From assembly GCA_903958285.1 (NCBI GenBank), contig CAJBSR010000171.1, forward strand, positions 1 through 15,779: 15,779 bases of DNA, read 5' to 3'. Every line of letters begins with the position of its first letter. Within the stretch, counting starts at the first letter, position 1. A model generated the notes under the pieces. The model saw only the letters and a list, made by a program, of their open reading frames with translations. It made no database searches and was not told where the DNA came from. The translations under genes and the position numbers were made by a program. Shown here one piece after another: positions 1-7,129 of this stretch. The DNA is from an uncultured Sphingomonadales bacterium (GTDB lineage Bacteria > Pseudomonadota > Alphaproteobacteria > Sphingomonadales > Sphingomonadaceae).

Positions 1-1097
1 ACCCGCGTTCGACCGCCAAGCGCGCCGAAGCCTACCTGAAGTCCACCGGCATCGGTGACACCGTCTATGTCGGCCCGGAAGCCGAATTCTTCATGTTTGA
101 CGATGTGAAGTTCGAAAACGGCTACAACACCAGCTATTACAAGCTCGACGATATCGAACTGCCGACCAACACCGGTACGCACTATGACAGCGGCAACCTT
201 GGCCACCGTCCGCGCGCCAAGGGCGGCTACTTCCCCGTGGCGCCCGTCGATTCGGCACAGGACATCCGCGCTGAAATGGTGTCGACCATGCTCGAAATGG
301 GCCTGCCTTGCGACAAGCACCACCACGAAGTGGCCGCAGCCCAGCACGAACTCGGCCTGACCTTCGGCACGCTGACGCAGACCGCAGACCGCATGCAGAT
401 CTACAAGTATGTCGTCCACATGGTCGCTGAAGCCTATGGCAAGACAGCCACGTTCATGCCGAAGCCGATCAAGGAAGATAACGGTTCGGGCATGCACACC
501 CACTTCTCGATCTGGGAAAAGGGTCAGCCGCTCTTCGCCGGTAACGGCTATGCCGGCCTGTCGGAAATGTGCCTGTTCTTCATCGGCGGCATCATCAAGC
601 ACGCGAAGGCGATCAACGCGTTCTCCAACCCGTCGACCAACAGCTACAAGCGTCTGGTTCCGGGCTATGAAGCCCCTGTTCTGCTCGCTTACTCAGCGCG
701 CAACCGCTCTGCGTCGTGCCGCATCCCTTATGGTGCCGGTGCCAAGGCAAAGCGCGTTGAAATCCGCTTCCCCGATGCGATGGCCAACCCCTATCTGTGC
801 TATTCGGCACTGATGATGGCCGGCCTCGACGGCATCCAGAACAAGATCCACCCGGGCGATGCCATGGACAAGAACCTCTATGATCTTCCGCCGGAAGAAC
901 TGGCCCAGGTTCCCACTGTCTGCGGTTCGCTCCGTGAGGCGCTTGAAGCCCTCGAAGCCGACCACGCCTTCCTTCTGAAGGGCGACGTGTTCAGCAAGGA
1001 ACAGATCGACGCCTATATCGACATCAAGATGGGCGAAGTCGCGCGTTGGGAAATGACCCCATCGCCCGTCGAGTTCGACATGTACTACAGCGCGTAA
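1..1097 (+). CDS. glnA: Glutamine synthetase, type I (5' end missing)
   Basis: Catalyses ATP-dependent amidation of glutamate to glutamine, the entry point of ammonium assimilation, as a cytoplasmic dodecamer. The reading frame is already open at base 3 and runs 364 codons to TAA. Compared with about 470 residues for the family, roughly 105 N-terminal residues lie outside the window. Visible landmarks are the GPEAEFF active-site segment near bases 72-92, the [10 protein letters not shown] metal/substrate segment near 480-509, the [15 protein letters not shown] segment near 693-728, and the NLYDLPPEE loop. The Tyr codon of that loop at 879-881 is the residue adenylylated by GlnE in type I enzymes, so activity is probably tuned covalently by nitrogen status (family knowledge). 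No PII gene (glnB) is visible because the upstream side is cut. A strong intrinsic terminator follows the stop by about 30 bases, so glnA ends its transcription unit here. Confidence 0.98.
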   Translation, partial: PRSTAKRAEAYLKSTGIGDTVYVGPEAEFFMFDDVKFENGYNTSYYKLDDIELPTNTGTHYDSGNLGHRPRAKGGYFPVAPVDSAQDIRAEMVSTMLEMGLPCDKHHHEVAAAQHELGLTFGTLTQTADRMQIYKYVVHMVAEAYGKTATFMPKPIKEDNGSGMHTHFSIWEKGQPLFAGNGYAGLSEMCLFFIGGIIKHAKAINAFSNPSTNSYKRLVPGYEAPVLLAYSARNRSASCRIPYGAGAKAKRVEIRFPDAMANPYLCYSALMMAGLDGIQNKIHPGDAMDKNLYDLPPEELAQVPTVCGSLREALEALEADHAFLLKGDVFSKEQIDAYIDIKMGEVARWEMTPSPVEFDMYYSA

Positions 1098-1123
1098 GCG
1101 CTATTCGATCCGTCCAACGGACA

Positions 1124-1164
1124 GCAGGACGCCCGGAGGGAGACCTCCGGGCGTTTTGTTTTGG
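1124..1164 (+). repeat. 41-base direct repeat, copy 1 (terminator repeat)
   Basis: This copy matches 4077-4117 at 38 of 41 positions by hand alignment, in the same orientation. The three differences fall in the stem, the loop and the T tract. The repeat covers the whole hairpin plus a few bases on each side, and together the two copies bracket the regulator and PEP-CTERM module. Confidence 0.9.
1129..1163 (+). terminator. Intrinsic terminator of glnA
   Basis: A perfect 11-base-pair stem (1129-1139 with 1144-1154) closes a GAGA tetraloop and runs into a T-rich tract (TTTTGTTTT). It lies 32 bases after the glnA stop. The surrounding 41 bases (1124-1164) recur almost exactly at 4077-4117. Confidence 0.93.
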
Positions 1165-1191
1165 CCGAACGTTTTGTTTTTGGGATGGCGG

Positions 1192-2316
1192 CTAGGCCGC
1201 TTTCAGGGCAACCCTCTCCTGCTCCAGCAATTCCCCTTCGATCAACGCCAGCTCCGACCATTGAGACGCGCCGGCACACTCAAAGATCGTGCGCAAATGC
1301 TTTTTGAGCGCCTCTGAGCCAACACCAATTTCCACCTCACATGCGGACCTTTCCCCACCCAATATGGCGAACAGCGCAATACGTTTCTGCAGAAAGGTAA
1401 GGGGCAACGCAGCGACGTAGTTTGCAACCAAAACCGGGGTGCAAACTTGTCGGTCAATGGTCACAAGCATTTGGGACGCAGCCTCCCCTGCGGAAATGAT
1501 GCGAGACCACGTCGCCCGTGCGAGCAGCCGTCCGCCAGCAACCGCCACAGACATCTCCGCCTGTTCCTGCGTTGCCAGCATGGCCGACAGTTGCGCCGCA
1601 AATCCCGGCGCTTCCCGCAACGGTGGCTGCGCCGCCACATTCTGGCTGAGCAAATGGCTGGCCGCCAATGTCCGGTCGGCTTCAGCATCAATGGACCGCA
1701 GTTCCCGCCCTGCGGCATCGGTGATGAAATGCGCGGTGCGACTGCTCAGCCCCCGCCACCGAACCATATGAGGCACCTGCGCCACGGCGGACTGAAGTAG
1801 CGGCTGCACCTCCTGCAAGATGGTGACATCGTCCGGCGTATATGGATCGCTTTCCCCGCGCCAAAAACAGAAAGCGGCGCGGCCCCGGCCCTCATGGTCA
1901 ATCCGCATATCCAGCGCATGATAATGACCAAGCGGCGCACACAGATATTTATGGACGTTGCTTTCCAACACCCATTTCATGCCCGCATCGCCGAGGACAC
2001 GCCCAACGGATGGCTCCATCGTTTTCAGCAGGGCAATCATGCTGAACTGGGTGGGATCGGCAAATAGCGCCTCGAAATTGCATACGTAAAAGTCCTTGAG
2101 CTCGGCCGGCGCATTGTCGTGATGATAGCCCGAAGGCACGCCATTTTCGTCGACCCAGAACACCGCATTGGCTTCGGTGTCGATGAGATCATGCAGCGCC
2201 TCGCACAATGCCGGTGCAATCGCCTCCATGCCCGCCCCGCATCCGCACAACAGGCGAATGCGTTCCAATGCGCGGCGCTTGAACATGGCGCCGGATTCCG
2301 ATTTCCGAACGAGCAT
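1192..2316 (-). CDS. LuxR-type helix-turn-helix transcriptional regulator
   Basis: Probable cytoplasmic DNA-binding regulator of 374 residues. The C-terminal segment (about residues 306-358) fits the LuxR/GerE fold in spacing. It starts LTFLQKRIALFA, continues through the recognition-helix region EALKKHLRTIFE, and ends AGASQWSEL. It is degenerate compared with the consensus LTxRExEVL. The first 200 or so residues look like a GAF/PAS-type sensory region, but no ligand motif is recognisable. It is not a quorum-sensing LuxR by obvious sequence and no synthase gene is nearby. The frame extends to a TTG at 2331. I prefer ATG 2316 because a GGGGG run lies 4 bases upstream, and ATG 2286 is possible. 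It is transcribed away from the first PEP-CTERM gene across about 110 bases, so control of that gene or of itself is a reasonable inference. No terminator in its own direction is clear. Confidence 0.75.
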   Translation of the reverse strand: MLVRKSESGAMFKRRALERIRLLCGCGAGMEAIAPALCEALHDLIDTEANAVFWVDENGVPSGYHHDNAPAELKDFYVCNFEALFADPTQFSMIALLKTMEPSVGRVLGDAGMKWVLESNVHKYLCAPLGHYHALDMRIDHEGRGRAAFCFWRGESDPYTPDDVTILQEVQPLLQSAVAQVPHMVRWRGLSSRTAHFITDAAGRELRSIDAEADRTLAASHLLSQNVAAQPPLREAPGFAAQLSAMLATQEQAEMSVAVAGGRLLARATWSRIISAGEAASQMLVTIDRQVCTPVLVANYVAALPLTFLQKRIALFAILGGERSACEVEIGVGSEALKKHLRTIFECAGASQWSELALIEGELLEQERVALKAA

Positions 2317-2356
2317 AAACCCCCAAAACAAAACCCGACGCAGAAACCATTCCGCG

Positions 2357-2426
2357 CAGGGGGAATATTACCTTCGCTGCCGACATATTAGGCGCGTCGG
2401 AAGCGTTTAGTTAAGTCAGGGGGAAT
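2357..2426 (+). promoter_or_regulatory. Divergent intergenic region with short direct and inverted repeats
   Basis: The decamer CAGGGGGAAT occurs at 2357-2366 and again at 2417-2426, exactly 60 bases apart. The second copy forms the ribosome-binding site of the PEP-CTERM gene at 2430. A 7-base inverted pair CCGACGC (2335-2341) and GCGTCGG (2394-2400) also spans the region. These could be operator half-sites of the divergent regulator, but they are short and the idea is an inference. I could not pick a convincing -35/-10 pair. Confidence 0.3.
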
Positions 2427-2429
2427 GAA

Positions 2430-3347
2430 ATGGCGTTGATTGTAAGCAAGTCCCAGAAATGCTTTGCAATATTTCTTGCGGCCATGGGCTTCAACGCCAG
2501 CCTACCCGCACCGGCCAACGCACAAGTCACAGCCAACATCGATTGTGGCAGCCTGCGAGTCGGCGGCGGCTCTGACCGCTGCAGTGGCACTGGCTTCAGC
2601 TTTCTGACCCCCGGGCAAACTGTCAGCATTCAACTGCCAGATAGCGCAGCAACATCCTTCGTCCGCGGAGAGATTGGCAGCATCGGCGTGAGGACCAGCG
2701 TTGACGGCACTGGCGCTGTGAGCAGCAGACTTGGCGCGCACGCCGAAGGTACATGGTACGATCAAATCTATTTCGACCCGTTCGGATTCCTGCCGGGCGA
2801 AATGGTCCGTGTGCGTGTGACACAGATTATCGACATTCATGAGCTTACCGCTGAGCTCGACACCGGAAACTATGCTTCAAGCGGCATTGTCTCCCGCTTC
2901 TCGGCACCCTTGTTCACAGCCGACGCCTGCGGGGTTGCTGAGTTCAACCTGACTGGAAATCCGGCTCTCGGCTACTGCTCTCCCTATCAGGACAAGGCGC
3001 TCCGGGTCGGTCGCAATTACCGCTCCTATGACTTCGATATGGCACCGGGCGTCAACAACCTCGTCTATGGTCGCCTGTCGAGCGCGAGCGGCCTGACTTC
3101 CGGCAATACCCACCTCCGTGCGATGGGCAGTGCCTCTGCTGACGCTGCGAACACAGCACACACCTATTTCACCGTTCTGACGCCCGGCGTAACATTGGTC
3201 TCGCAAAGCGGCCACACTTATACCCTTCCCGCCTTGGGCAGCGTCCCCGAACCAGACAGCTGGGCGATGTTGCTGTTCGGCTTTGCAGCAACCGGCCTCG
3301 CCTTGCGGAACTGTCGGCGGACGCCGCTAAGGGCCGCGAAAGCCTGA
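2430..3347 (+). CDS. PEP-CTERM (PEPxxWA type) secreted protein
   Basis: Exported protein of 305 residues. A signal peptide (KSQKCFAIFLAAMGF, with cleavage likely after ANA at residues 29-31) precedes a roughly 240-residue extracytoplasmic region with no domain I recognise. That region carries a few cysteines. The C terminus is a full sorting signal: VPEPDSWA at about 272-279, a hydrophobic segment (MLLFGFAATGLAL), then an Arg-rich tail. In this family the PEP motif is recognised by an exosortase, which removes the tail; such proteins are usually linked to exopolysaccharide or biofilm. No exosortase gene is in the window. The start is set by an AGGGGGA ribosome-binding site 5 bases before ATG 2430. 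It is divergent from the LuxR-type gene and lies 89 bases before a second PEP-CTERM gene, with which it may be co-transcribed. Confidence 0.88.
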   Translation: MALIVSKSQKCFAIFLAAMGFNASLPAPANAQVTANIDCGSLRVGGGSDRCSGTGFSFLTPGQTVSIQLPDSAATSFVRGEIGSIGVRTSVDGTGAVSSRLGAHAEGTWYDQIYFDPFGFLPGEMVRVRVTQIIDIHELTAELDTGNYASSGIVSRFSAPLFTADACGVAEFNLTGNPALGYCSPYQDKALRVGRNYRSYDFDMAPGVNNLVYGRLSSASGLTSGNTHLRAMGSASADAANTAHTYFTVLTPGVTLVSQSGHTYTLPALGSVPEPDSWAMLLFGFAATGLALRNCRRTPLRAAKA

Positions 3348-3436
3348 TCCAAAGAAGGAATGTCATGCAGGCAACCTCACAAAACATGACGACAAAAGCA
3401 CATCAAATTTACGTCAGAAAGAAAAGGTAAGTTCCA

Positions 3437-4021
3437 ATGATGAAGTCCCTTCTTCGTGCCATCCCAGCCATTGGCTTCGCGGCACTTGCGACATCTACAT
3501 CTGCAGCGGTGATGACGTTTGACGATTTGCCAGATGGCCTGTCACCAGGGCCCTCCTATTCGGAAAATGGCCTGAAAATGGGATCCGAACAAGATCGGCC
3601 CCTTTTTGCGTCAGGCGGCGTCATGGTTGGCGGTCCGATTGAAACGCAGGGCCAGTATTTCAACTTCACCCTTTCGACAGGGCAGGCCTTTACACCGGTT
3701 TCTGTGGACCTCATTCGACTGACGCGGACTGGCCGGGTTTTCGGAAATTTCAACCTCGCGGGCTACAACGAAACTGACGATTGGATAAGCAGCGTCGATT
3801 TCGACAACAGCAGCAATCACACCGTTGATATTTCTTCTCTTGGCAAAGTCTATCGGCTGCGATTGACCTTCTACAATGATATTGGCGGCATCGACAATTT
3901 GGTTTTCACCCCAACGATTGCGGCGGGCGTTCCCGAACCGGCAAGCTGGGCGTTGATGCTCGCAGGATTTGGCATGATCGGCTTCACCCTGCGGGCGCGG
4001 TCAAAACCCATCATCGCGTAA
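3437..4021 (+). CDS. PEP-CTERM (PEPxxWA type) secreted protein, small
   Basis: Exported protein of 194 residues, unrelated in its mature part to the PEP-CTERM protein just upstream. The signal peptide is MMKSLLRAIPAIGFAALATSTSA, with cleavage likely after residue 23. The mature region opens with MTFDDLPDG and has a beta-rich, Asp/Asn-rich look (VDFDNSSNHTVDISSL, FYNDIGGIDNLVF), as in many PEP-CTERM proteins with jelly-roll-like domains. That fold is a guess. The C terminus carries VPEPASWALM at about 165-174, a hydrophobic stretch and an R/K tail (RARSKP). The start has GAAAAGG 9 bases upstream. The gene is followed by an intrinsic terminator, so the two PEP-CTERM genes probably form one unit. 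The substrate and role are unknown. Confidence 0.88.
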   Translation: MMKSLLRAIPAIGFAALATSTSAAVMTFDDLPDGLSPGPSYSENGLKMGSEQDRPLFASGGVMVGGPIETQGQYFNFTLSTGQAFTPVSVDLIRLTRTGRVFGNFNLAGYNETDDWISSVDFDNSSNHTVDISSLGKVYRLRLTFYNDIGGIDNLVFTPTIAAGVPEPASWALMLAGFGMIGFTLRARSKPIIA

Positions 4022-4076
4022 AAAATCAGCATCGCTTCCGCTCCTGCGTGCGGAACGACCCCTGCCCTTCGACCCG

Positions 4077-4117
4077 GCAGGACGCCCGGCGGGAAACCTC
4101 CGGGCGTTTGGTTTTGG
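4077..4117 (+). repeat. 41-base direct repeat, copy 2 (terminator repeat)
   Basis: Second copy of the 41-base terminator repeat at 1124-1164 (38/41 identical, same orientation). The copies start 2,953 bases apart, and exactly three genes lie between them. Confidence 0.9.
4082..4116 (+). terminator. Intrinsic terminator after the PEP-CTERM genes
   Basis: Stem 4082-4092 with 4097-4107 around a GAAA tetraloop has one internal C/T mismatch, followed by TTTGGTTTT. It is a near copy of the glnA terminator and slightly weaker because of the mismatch. It stops transcription ahead of the M20 peptidase gene. Confidence 0.85.
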
Positions 4118-4184
4118 GCTTCCTCGCTCTTGTCATGCAGGGGGCGTGACGTCACACAGTCTCCAAACGCTATCGGAGACAAAT

Positions 4185-5510
4185 ATGACCCGCACCTTCA
4201 CCCGCCCGATCGCCCTTGGCCTGCTGCTCTTCTTTGCAGCGCCAGCGCCTGCTGCGCTGACGCCTGCTGAAACGAAGATGGCCGCGACAGTCGATGCTGA
4301 ATATGAACGCACCGTCGGTCTGCTCGAACGGCTGGTGAACCAGAATTCCGGATCGATGAACCTCGAGGGCGTGGAGATCGTCGGGCGGATGATGCGGGCA
4401 GAGCTGGAGCCTTTGGGCTTCAAGGTGGACTGGGTGCCAATGACCGCTGCCAAGCGCGCGGGGCATCTGATCGCCACCAAGAAAGGCAAGGCGGGCACCA
4501 AGAGGATGCTGCTGATCGCGCATCTCGACACGGTGTTTGAAAAGGATTCGCCGTTCCAGACCTTCAAACGACTGACCAAAGCCGGCATGGATGAGGCCGA
4601 AGGGCCGGGCGCGGGCGATGACAAGGGCGGCATGGTCACCATCGTCGCAGCCCTGCGCGCCATGAAGGCGGCAGGCACGCTGAAAGACGCCAATATCGAA
4701 ATCCATATGACGGGGGACGAAGAGGATTCGGGCGACCCCATTTCCATTGCGCGCGCCGACCTGATCGCCGCCGGCAAGCGGTCTGACGCCGCGCTCGATT
4801 TTGAAGGGCTGGTCCGCGAGGATGGCCGCGATATGGGGTCGATCGCGCGGCGGTCTTCCAACAGCTGGACGCTGACAGCGACTGGTAAATCCGGGCACAG
4901 TTCCGGCATCTTCAGCGCCGCCGCAGGCGATGGCGCGATCTATGAGATCAGCCGGATCATCACCCGTTTCCGCACCGACCTTCCCGAGCCGAACCTCACC
5001 TTCAACGTGGGACTGATCGCAGGCGGGCAAGAGGCTTCGCTCGATGCCGATGGCGTGCGCGCGTCGGCCAAGGGCAAGACCAACATCATCCCCGGAATCG
5101 CGATTGCGCGCGGCGATTTCCGCACACTCTCGCAGGAGCAGACCGAGCGGGTGAAAGCGAAGATGTCCACCATTGTCGCCGCCCACGCCCCGCTGACATC
5201 AGCGACCATCACCTTTGAACAAGGCGGCTATCCCGCCATGGCGCCGACCCCGGGCAACAAGGCGCTGCTCGACCGGCTGAACGCCATCAACACCGATATG
5301 GGCCTGCCTGAAATGCCGGTGCTTGACCCCCTGAAGCGCGGCGCGGGGGATATCTCTTTCGTGGCCAATGATGTGGACAGCATTGCGGGCCTTGGCCCCT
5401 ATAGCCGCGGCGATCACACGCCGGGCGAAACGGTCGATCTGCTGAGCATCAAAACACAGGCCAAGCGCGCAGCCATTATGATGTCACGGCTTTCGCGCGA
5501 AAAGCGCTGA
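4185..5510 (+). CDS. M20-family metallopeptidase (carboxypeptidase G2-like), exported
   Basis: Predicted di-zinc exopeptidase of 441 residues acting outside the cytoplasm on peptides or N-acyl amino acids; the true substrate is unknown. A signal peptide (MTRTFTRPIALGLLLFFAAPAPA) is followed by the catalytic domain. The M20 metal set is present: His113 in HLDT, bridging Asp145 in GAGDDKGG, catalytic Glu179 and metal Glu180 in GDEEDSG, Glu207 in DFEG, and His411 in RGDHTPGE. The GHSSGIF segment belongs to the inserted dimerisation domain, which spans roughly residues 220-330. The frame stays open back to a GTG at 4146, but ATG 4185 has GGAGA 5 bases upstream and gives a clean signal peptide. 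A 5-base-pair hairpin without a T tract sits at 5511-5526. The gene seems to be a single-gene unit between the module terminator and the aldehyde dehydrogenase. Confidence 0.92.
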   Translation: MTRTFTRPIALGLLLFFAAPAPAALTPAETKMAATVDAEYERTVGLLERLVNQNSGSMNLEGVEIVGRMMRAELEPLGFKVDWVPMTAAKRAGHLIATKKGKAGTKRMLLIAHLDTVFEKDSPFQTFKRLTKAGMDEAEGPGAGDDKGGMVTIVAALRAMKAAGTLKDANIEIHMTGDEEDSGDPISIARADLIAAGKRSDAALDFEGLVREDGRDMGSIARRSSNSWTLTATGKSGHSSGIFSAAAGDGAIYEISRIITRFRTDLPEPNLTFNVGLIAGGQEASLDADGVRASAKGKTNIIPGIAIARGDFRTLSQEQTERVKAKMSTIVAAHAPLTSATITFEQGGYPAMAPTPGNKALLDRLNAINTDMGLPEMPVLDPLKRGAGDISFVANDVDSIAGLGPYSRGDHTPGETVDLLSIKTQAKRAAIMMSRLSREKR

Positions 5511-5547
5511 CGGCACGTTGATGCCGCGAAAAGAGATGCGTTGGGCG

Positions 5548-5563
5548 TTGACGTTTACGTAAA
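5548..5563 (+). promoter_or_regulatory. Dyad operator upstream of aldehyde dehydrogenase (LiuR/MerR-like)
   Basis: TTGACGTTTACGTAAA reads as two inverted TTKACGT half-sites around a 2-base centre, and it contains the perfect palindrome TTTACGTAAA (5554-5563). From memory it resembles operators of LiuR-type MerR regulators of branched-chain amino-acid and fatty-acid breakdown in proteobacteria. TTGACG could double as a -35 box; the matching -10 (about 5571-5576) is poor. It lies 75 bases before the gene start. Confidence 0.5.
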
Positions 5564-5637
5564 AAGTCCCACATCGAAACCTGAACGTCGCGCCAGCGAC
5601 TCACGGGATTCGACTTACGACATTCAAGGAGAGAGAC

Positions 5638-7062
5638 ATGGACAGCTATCTGAAGAACTACATTAACGGCCAGTGGGTCGACAGCAACGGTGGCAAGCGC
5701 CATCAGGTGATTTCGCCATCGACCGAAGAGGCCTGCACCGAAATCGTGCTGGGCACCAAGGCCGATGTCGATGCAGCCGTCGCCGCTGCCAAGGAAGCCT
5801 TCAAGACCTTCAGCCAGACAACCCGCGAAGAGCGTATCGCTTTGATGGAGCGTGTCGTTGAAGAGTATAAGAAACGCGCCGGTGATCTCGCGGCCTCCAT
5901 GTCGAACGAAATGGGCGCGCCTTTGAGCTTCGCCTCGACCGCACAGGTTGGCGCTGGCATCGGCGGCTTCATGGGCACGCTGGAAGCGCTCAAGACCTTC
6001 AACTTCACCGAACAGGCCGGTGCCGCCAAGGTCGTTTACGAACCCATGGGCGTTGTGGGCCTCATCACGCCTTGGAACTGGCCGCTCAACCAGATCGCAC
6101 TGAAGGTCGCGCCGTGCCTTGCCGCCGGCAACACAATGATCCTGAAGCCGTCGGAAGAATGCCCCGGCAACGCGGCGATCTTTGCCGAAATCATGGATGC
6201 AGCGGGCGTACCCGCCGGTGTCTTCAACCTCGTCCAAGGCGATGGCATGACCGTCGGCGAAGCCATCTCCGCGCATCCTGACATCGATATGGTCAGCTTC
6301 ACCGGCTCCACCCGTGCCGGCATCATGGTCGCCAAGTCGGCGGCTGACACCGTCAAGCGCGTCCATCAGGAACTGGGCGGCAAGTCGCCGAACCTCGTCC
6401 TGCCGGGTGCCGACCTTCAGGCGACGCTGCCTGCGACGGTTTCCGGCGTCTGGATCAATTCCGGCCAGAGCTGCATTTCGCCCGCCCGTATCCTCGTCCA
6501 TAAGGATCAGGAAGCCGAAGCCATTGGCGTCATCAAGGGCATCATGGAAAGCATTCAGGTTGGCGATCCGCTGGCCGAAGGCGGTCACATCGGCCCCGTC
6601 GTCAACAAGGCGCAGTATGAAAAGATCCAGGGCCTGATCCAGTCCGGCATCGATGAAGGTGCCAAGGTGGAAACCGGCGGCGTTGGCCTGCCGTCCAACG
6701 TCAACCGTGGCTATTACATCAAGCCGACGGTCTTCTCCGGCGTCACGCGCAACATGCGCATCGCCAAGGAAGAAATCTTTGGCCCGGTCGCCGCTGTCAT
6801 CACCTATTCGGACCTTGAAGAAGCGATCGATATCGCCAACGATACCGAATATGGTCTGTCCGCTGCCATTTCGGGGGATCCGGCCAAGGCTGCCGAAATC
6901 GCGCCAAAGCTGCGTGCAGGCAATGTCGCCATCAACAATTGGGGCCCGTCACCGGGCGCACCGTTCGGTGGCTATAAGCAGTCGGGCAATGGTCGCGAAG
7001 CGGGCATCTTTGGTCTGCGGGACTTCATGGAAGTGAAGGCCATTAGCGGCCTTCCTGCCTAA
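5638..7062 (+). CDS. NAD(P)-dependent aldehyde dehydrogenase
   Basis: Oxidises an aldehyde to the carboxylic acid with NAD(P)+ in the cytoplasm. It has 474 residues, normal for the family. Family hallmarks are in order: TPWNWPLNQ with the oxyanion Asn147; LKPSEECP in the cofactor-binding fold; FTGSTRAG; the general-base Glu245 in ELGGKSPN; the nucleophile Cys279 in NSGQSCISPAR; and EEIFGPV near 378-384. The active site is intact. The exact aldehyde cannot be named from sequence, since the type resembles the broad betaine/medium-chain aldehyde group. The start is set by AAGGAG 6 bases before ATG 5638. A dyad operator upstream suggests regulation with acyl-CoA or amino-acid catabolism (inference). 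A hairpin terminator follows at 7099-7129. Confidence 0.95.
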   Translation: MDSYLKNYINGQWVDSNGGKRHQVISPSTEEACTEIVLGTKADVDAAVAAAKEAFKTFSQTTREERIALMERVVEEYKKRAGDLAASMSNEMGAPLSFASTAQVGAGIGGFMGTLEALKTFNFTEQAGAAKVVYEPMGVVGLITPWNWPLNQIALKVAPCLAAGNTMILKPSEECPGNAAIFAEIMDAAGVPAGVFNLVQGDGMTVGEAISAHPDIDMVSFTGSTRAGIMVAKSAADTVKRVHQELGGKSPNLVLPGADLQATLPATVSGVWINSGQSCISPARILVHKDQEAEAIGVIKGIMESIQVGDPLAEGGHIGPVVNKAQYEKIQGLIQSGIDEGAKVETGGVGLPSNVNRGYYIKPTVFSGVTRNMRIAKEEIFGPVAAVITYSDLEEAIDIANDTEYGLSAAISGDPAKAAEIAPKLRAGNVAINNWGPSPGAPFGGYKQSGNGREAGIFGLRDFMEVKAISGLPA

Positions 7063-7098
7063 GGCCATCAAGGCGGTGTTCATCCGTCCGGAAACACA

Positions 7099-7129
7099 GG
7101 GGGTCATGGTTCGCCATGGCCCCCTTTTT
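7099..7129 (+). terminator. Intrinsic terminator of aldehyde dehydrogenase, overlapping the next gene's start
   Basis: Stem 7099-7109 with 7114-7124 has 11 pairs including one G-T, a very stable TTCG loop, and then TTTTT. It lies 37 bases after the aldehyde dehydrogenase stop. The left arm includes the GGGGG ribosome-binding sequence and the ATG (7106) that best starts the downstream lipoprotein gene. Confidence 0.85.

Noticed and set aside
3360..3389. Nine-codon open frame (ATG to TGA) between the two PEP-CTERM genes
   Set aside because: The AAGG ahead of it is too close to the ATG, there is no supporting structure, and such frames are expected by chance.
4170..5186. Long open frame (338 codons) on the minus strand across the M20 peptidase gene
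   Set aside because: It is antisense to a gene with a full catalytic motif set and a signal peptide. Its product is Arg/His/Gly-rich with no recognisable family, typical of a GC-rich shadow frame.
5476..6588. 370-codon minus-strand open frame over the aldehyde dehydrogenase
   Set aside because: Antisense to an intact catalytic domain, with no family resemblance and composition expected from codon bias.
7048..7066. GGCCTT/AAGGCC inverted pair at the aldehyde dehydrogenase stop as a second terminator
   Set aside because: Only 6 pairs with a 7-base loop and no T tract; the hairpin at 7099-7129 is far better.
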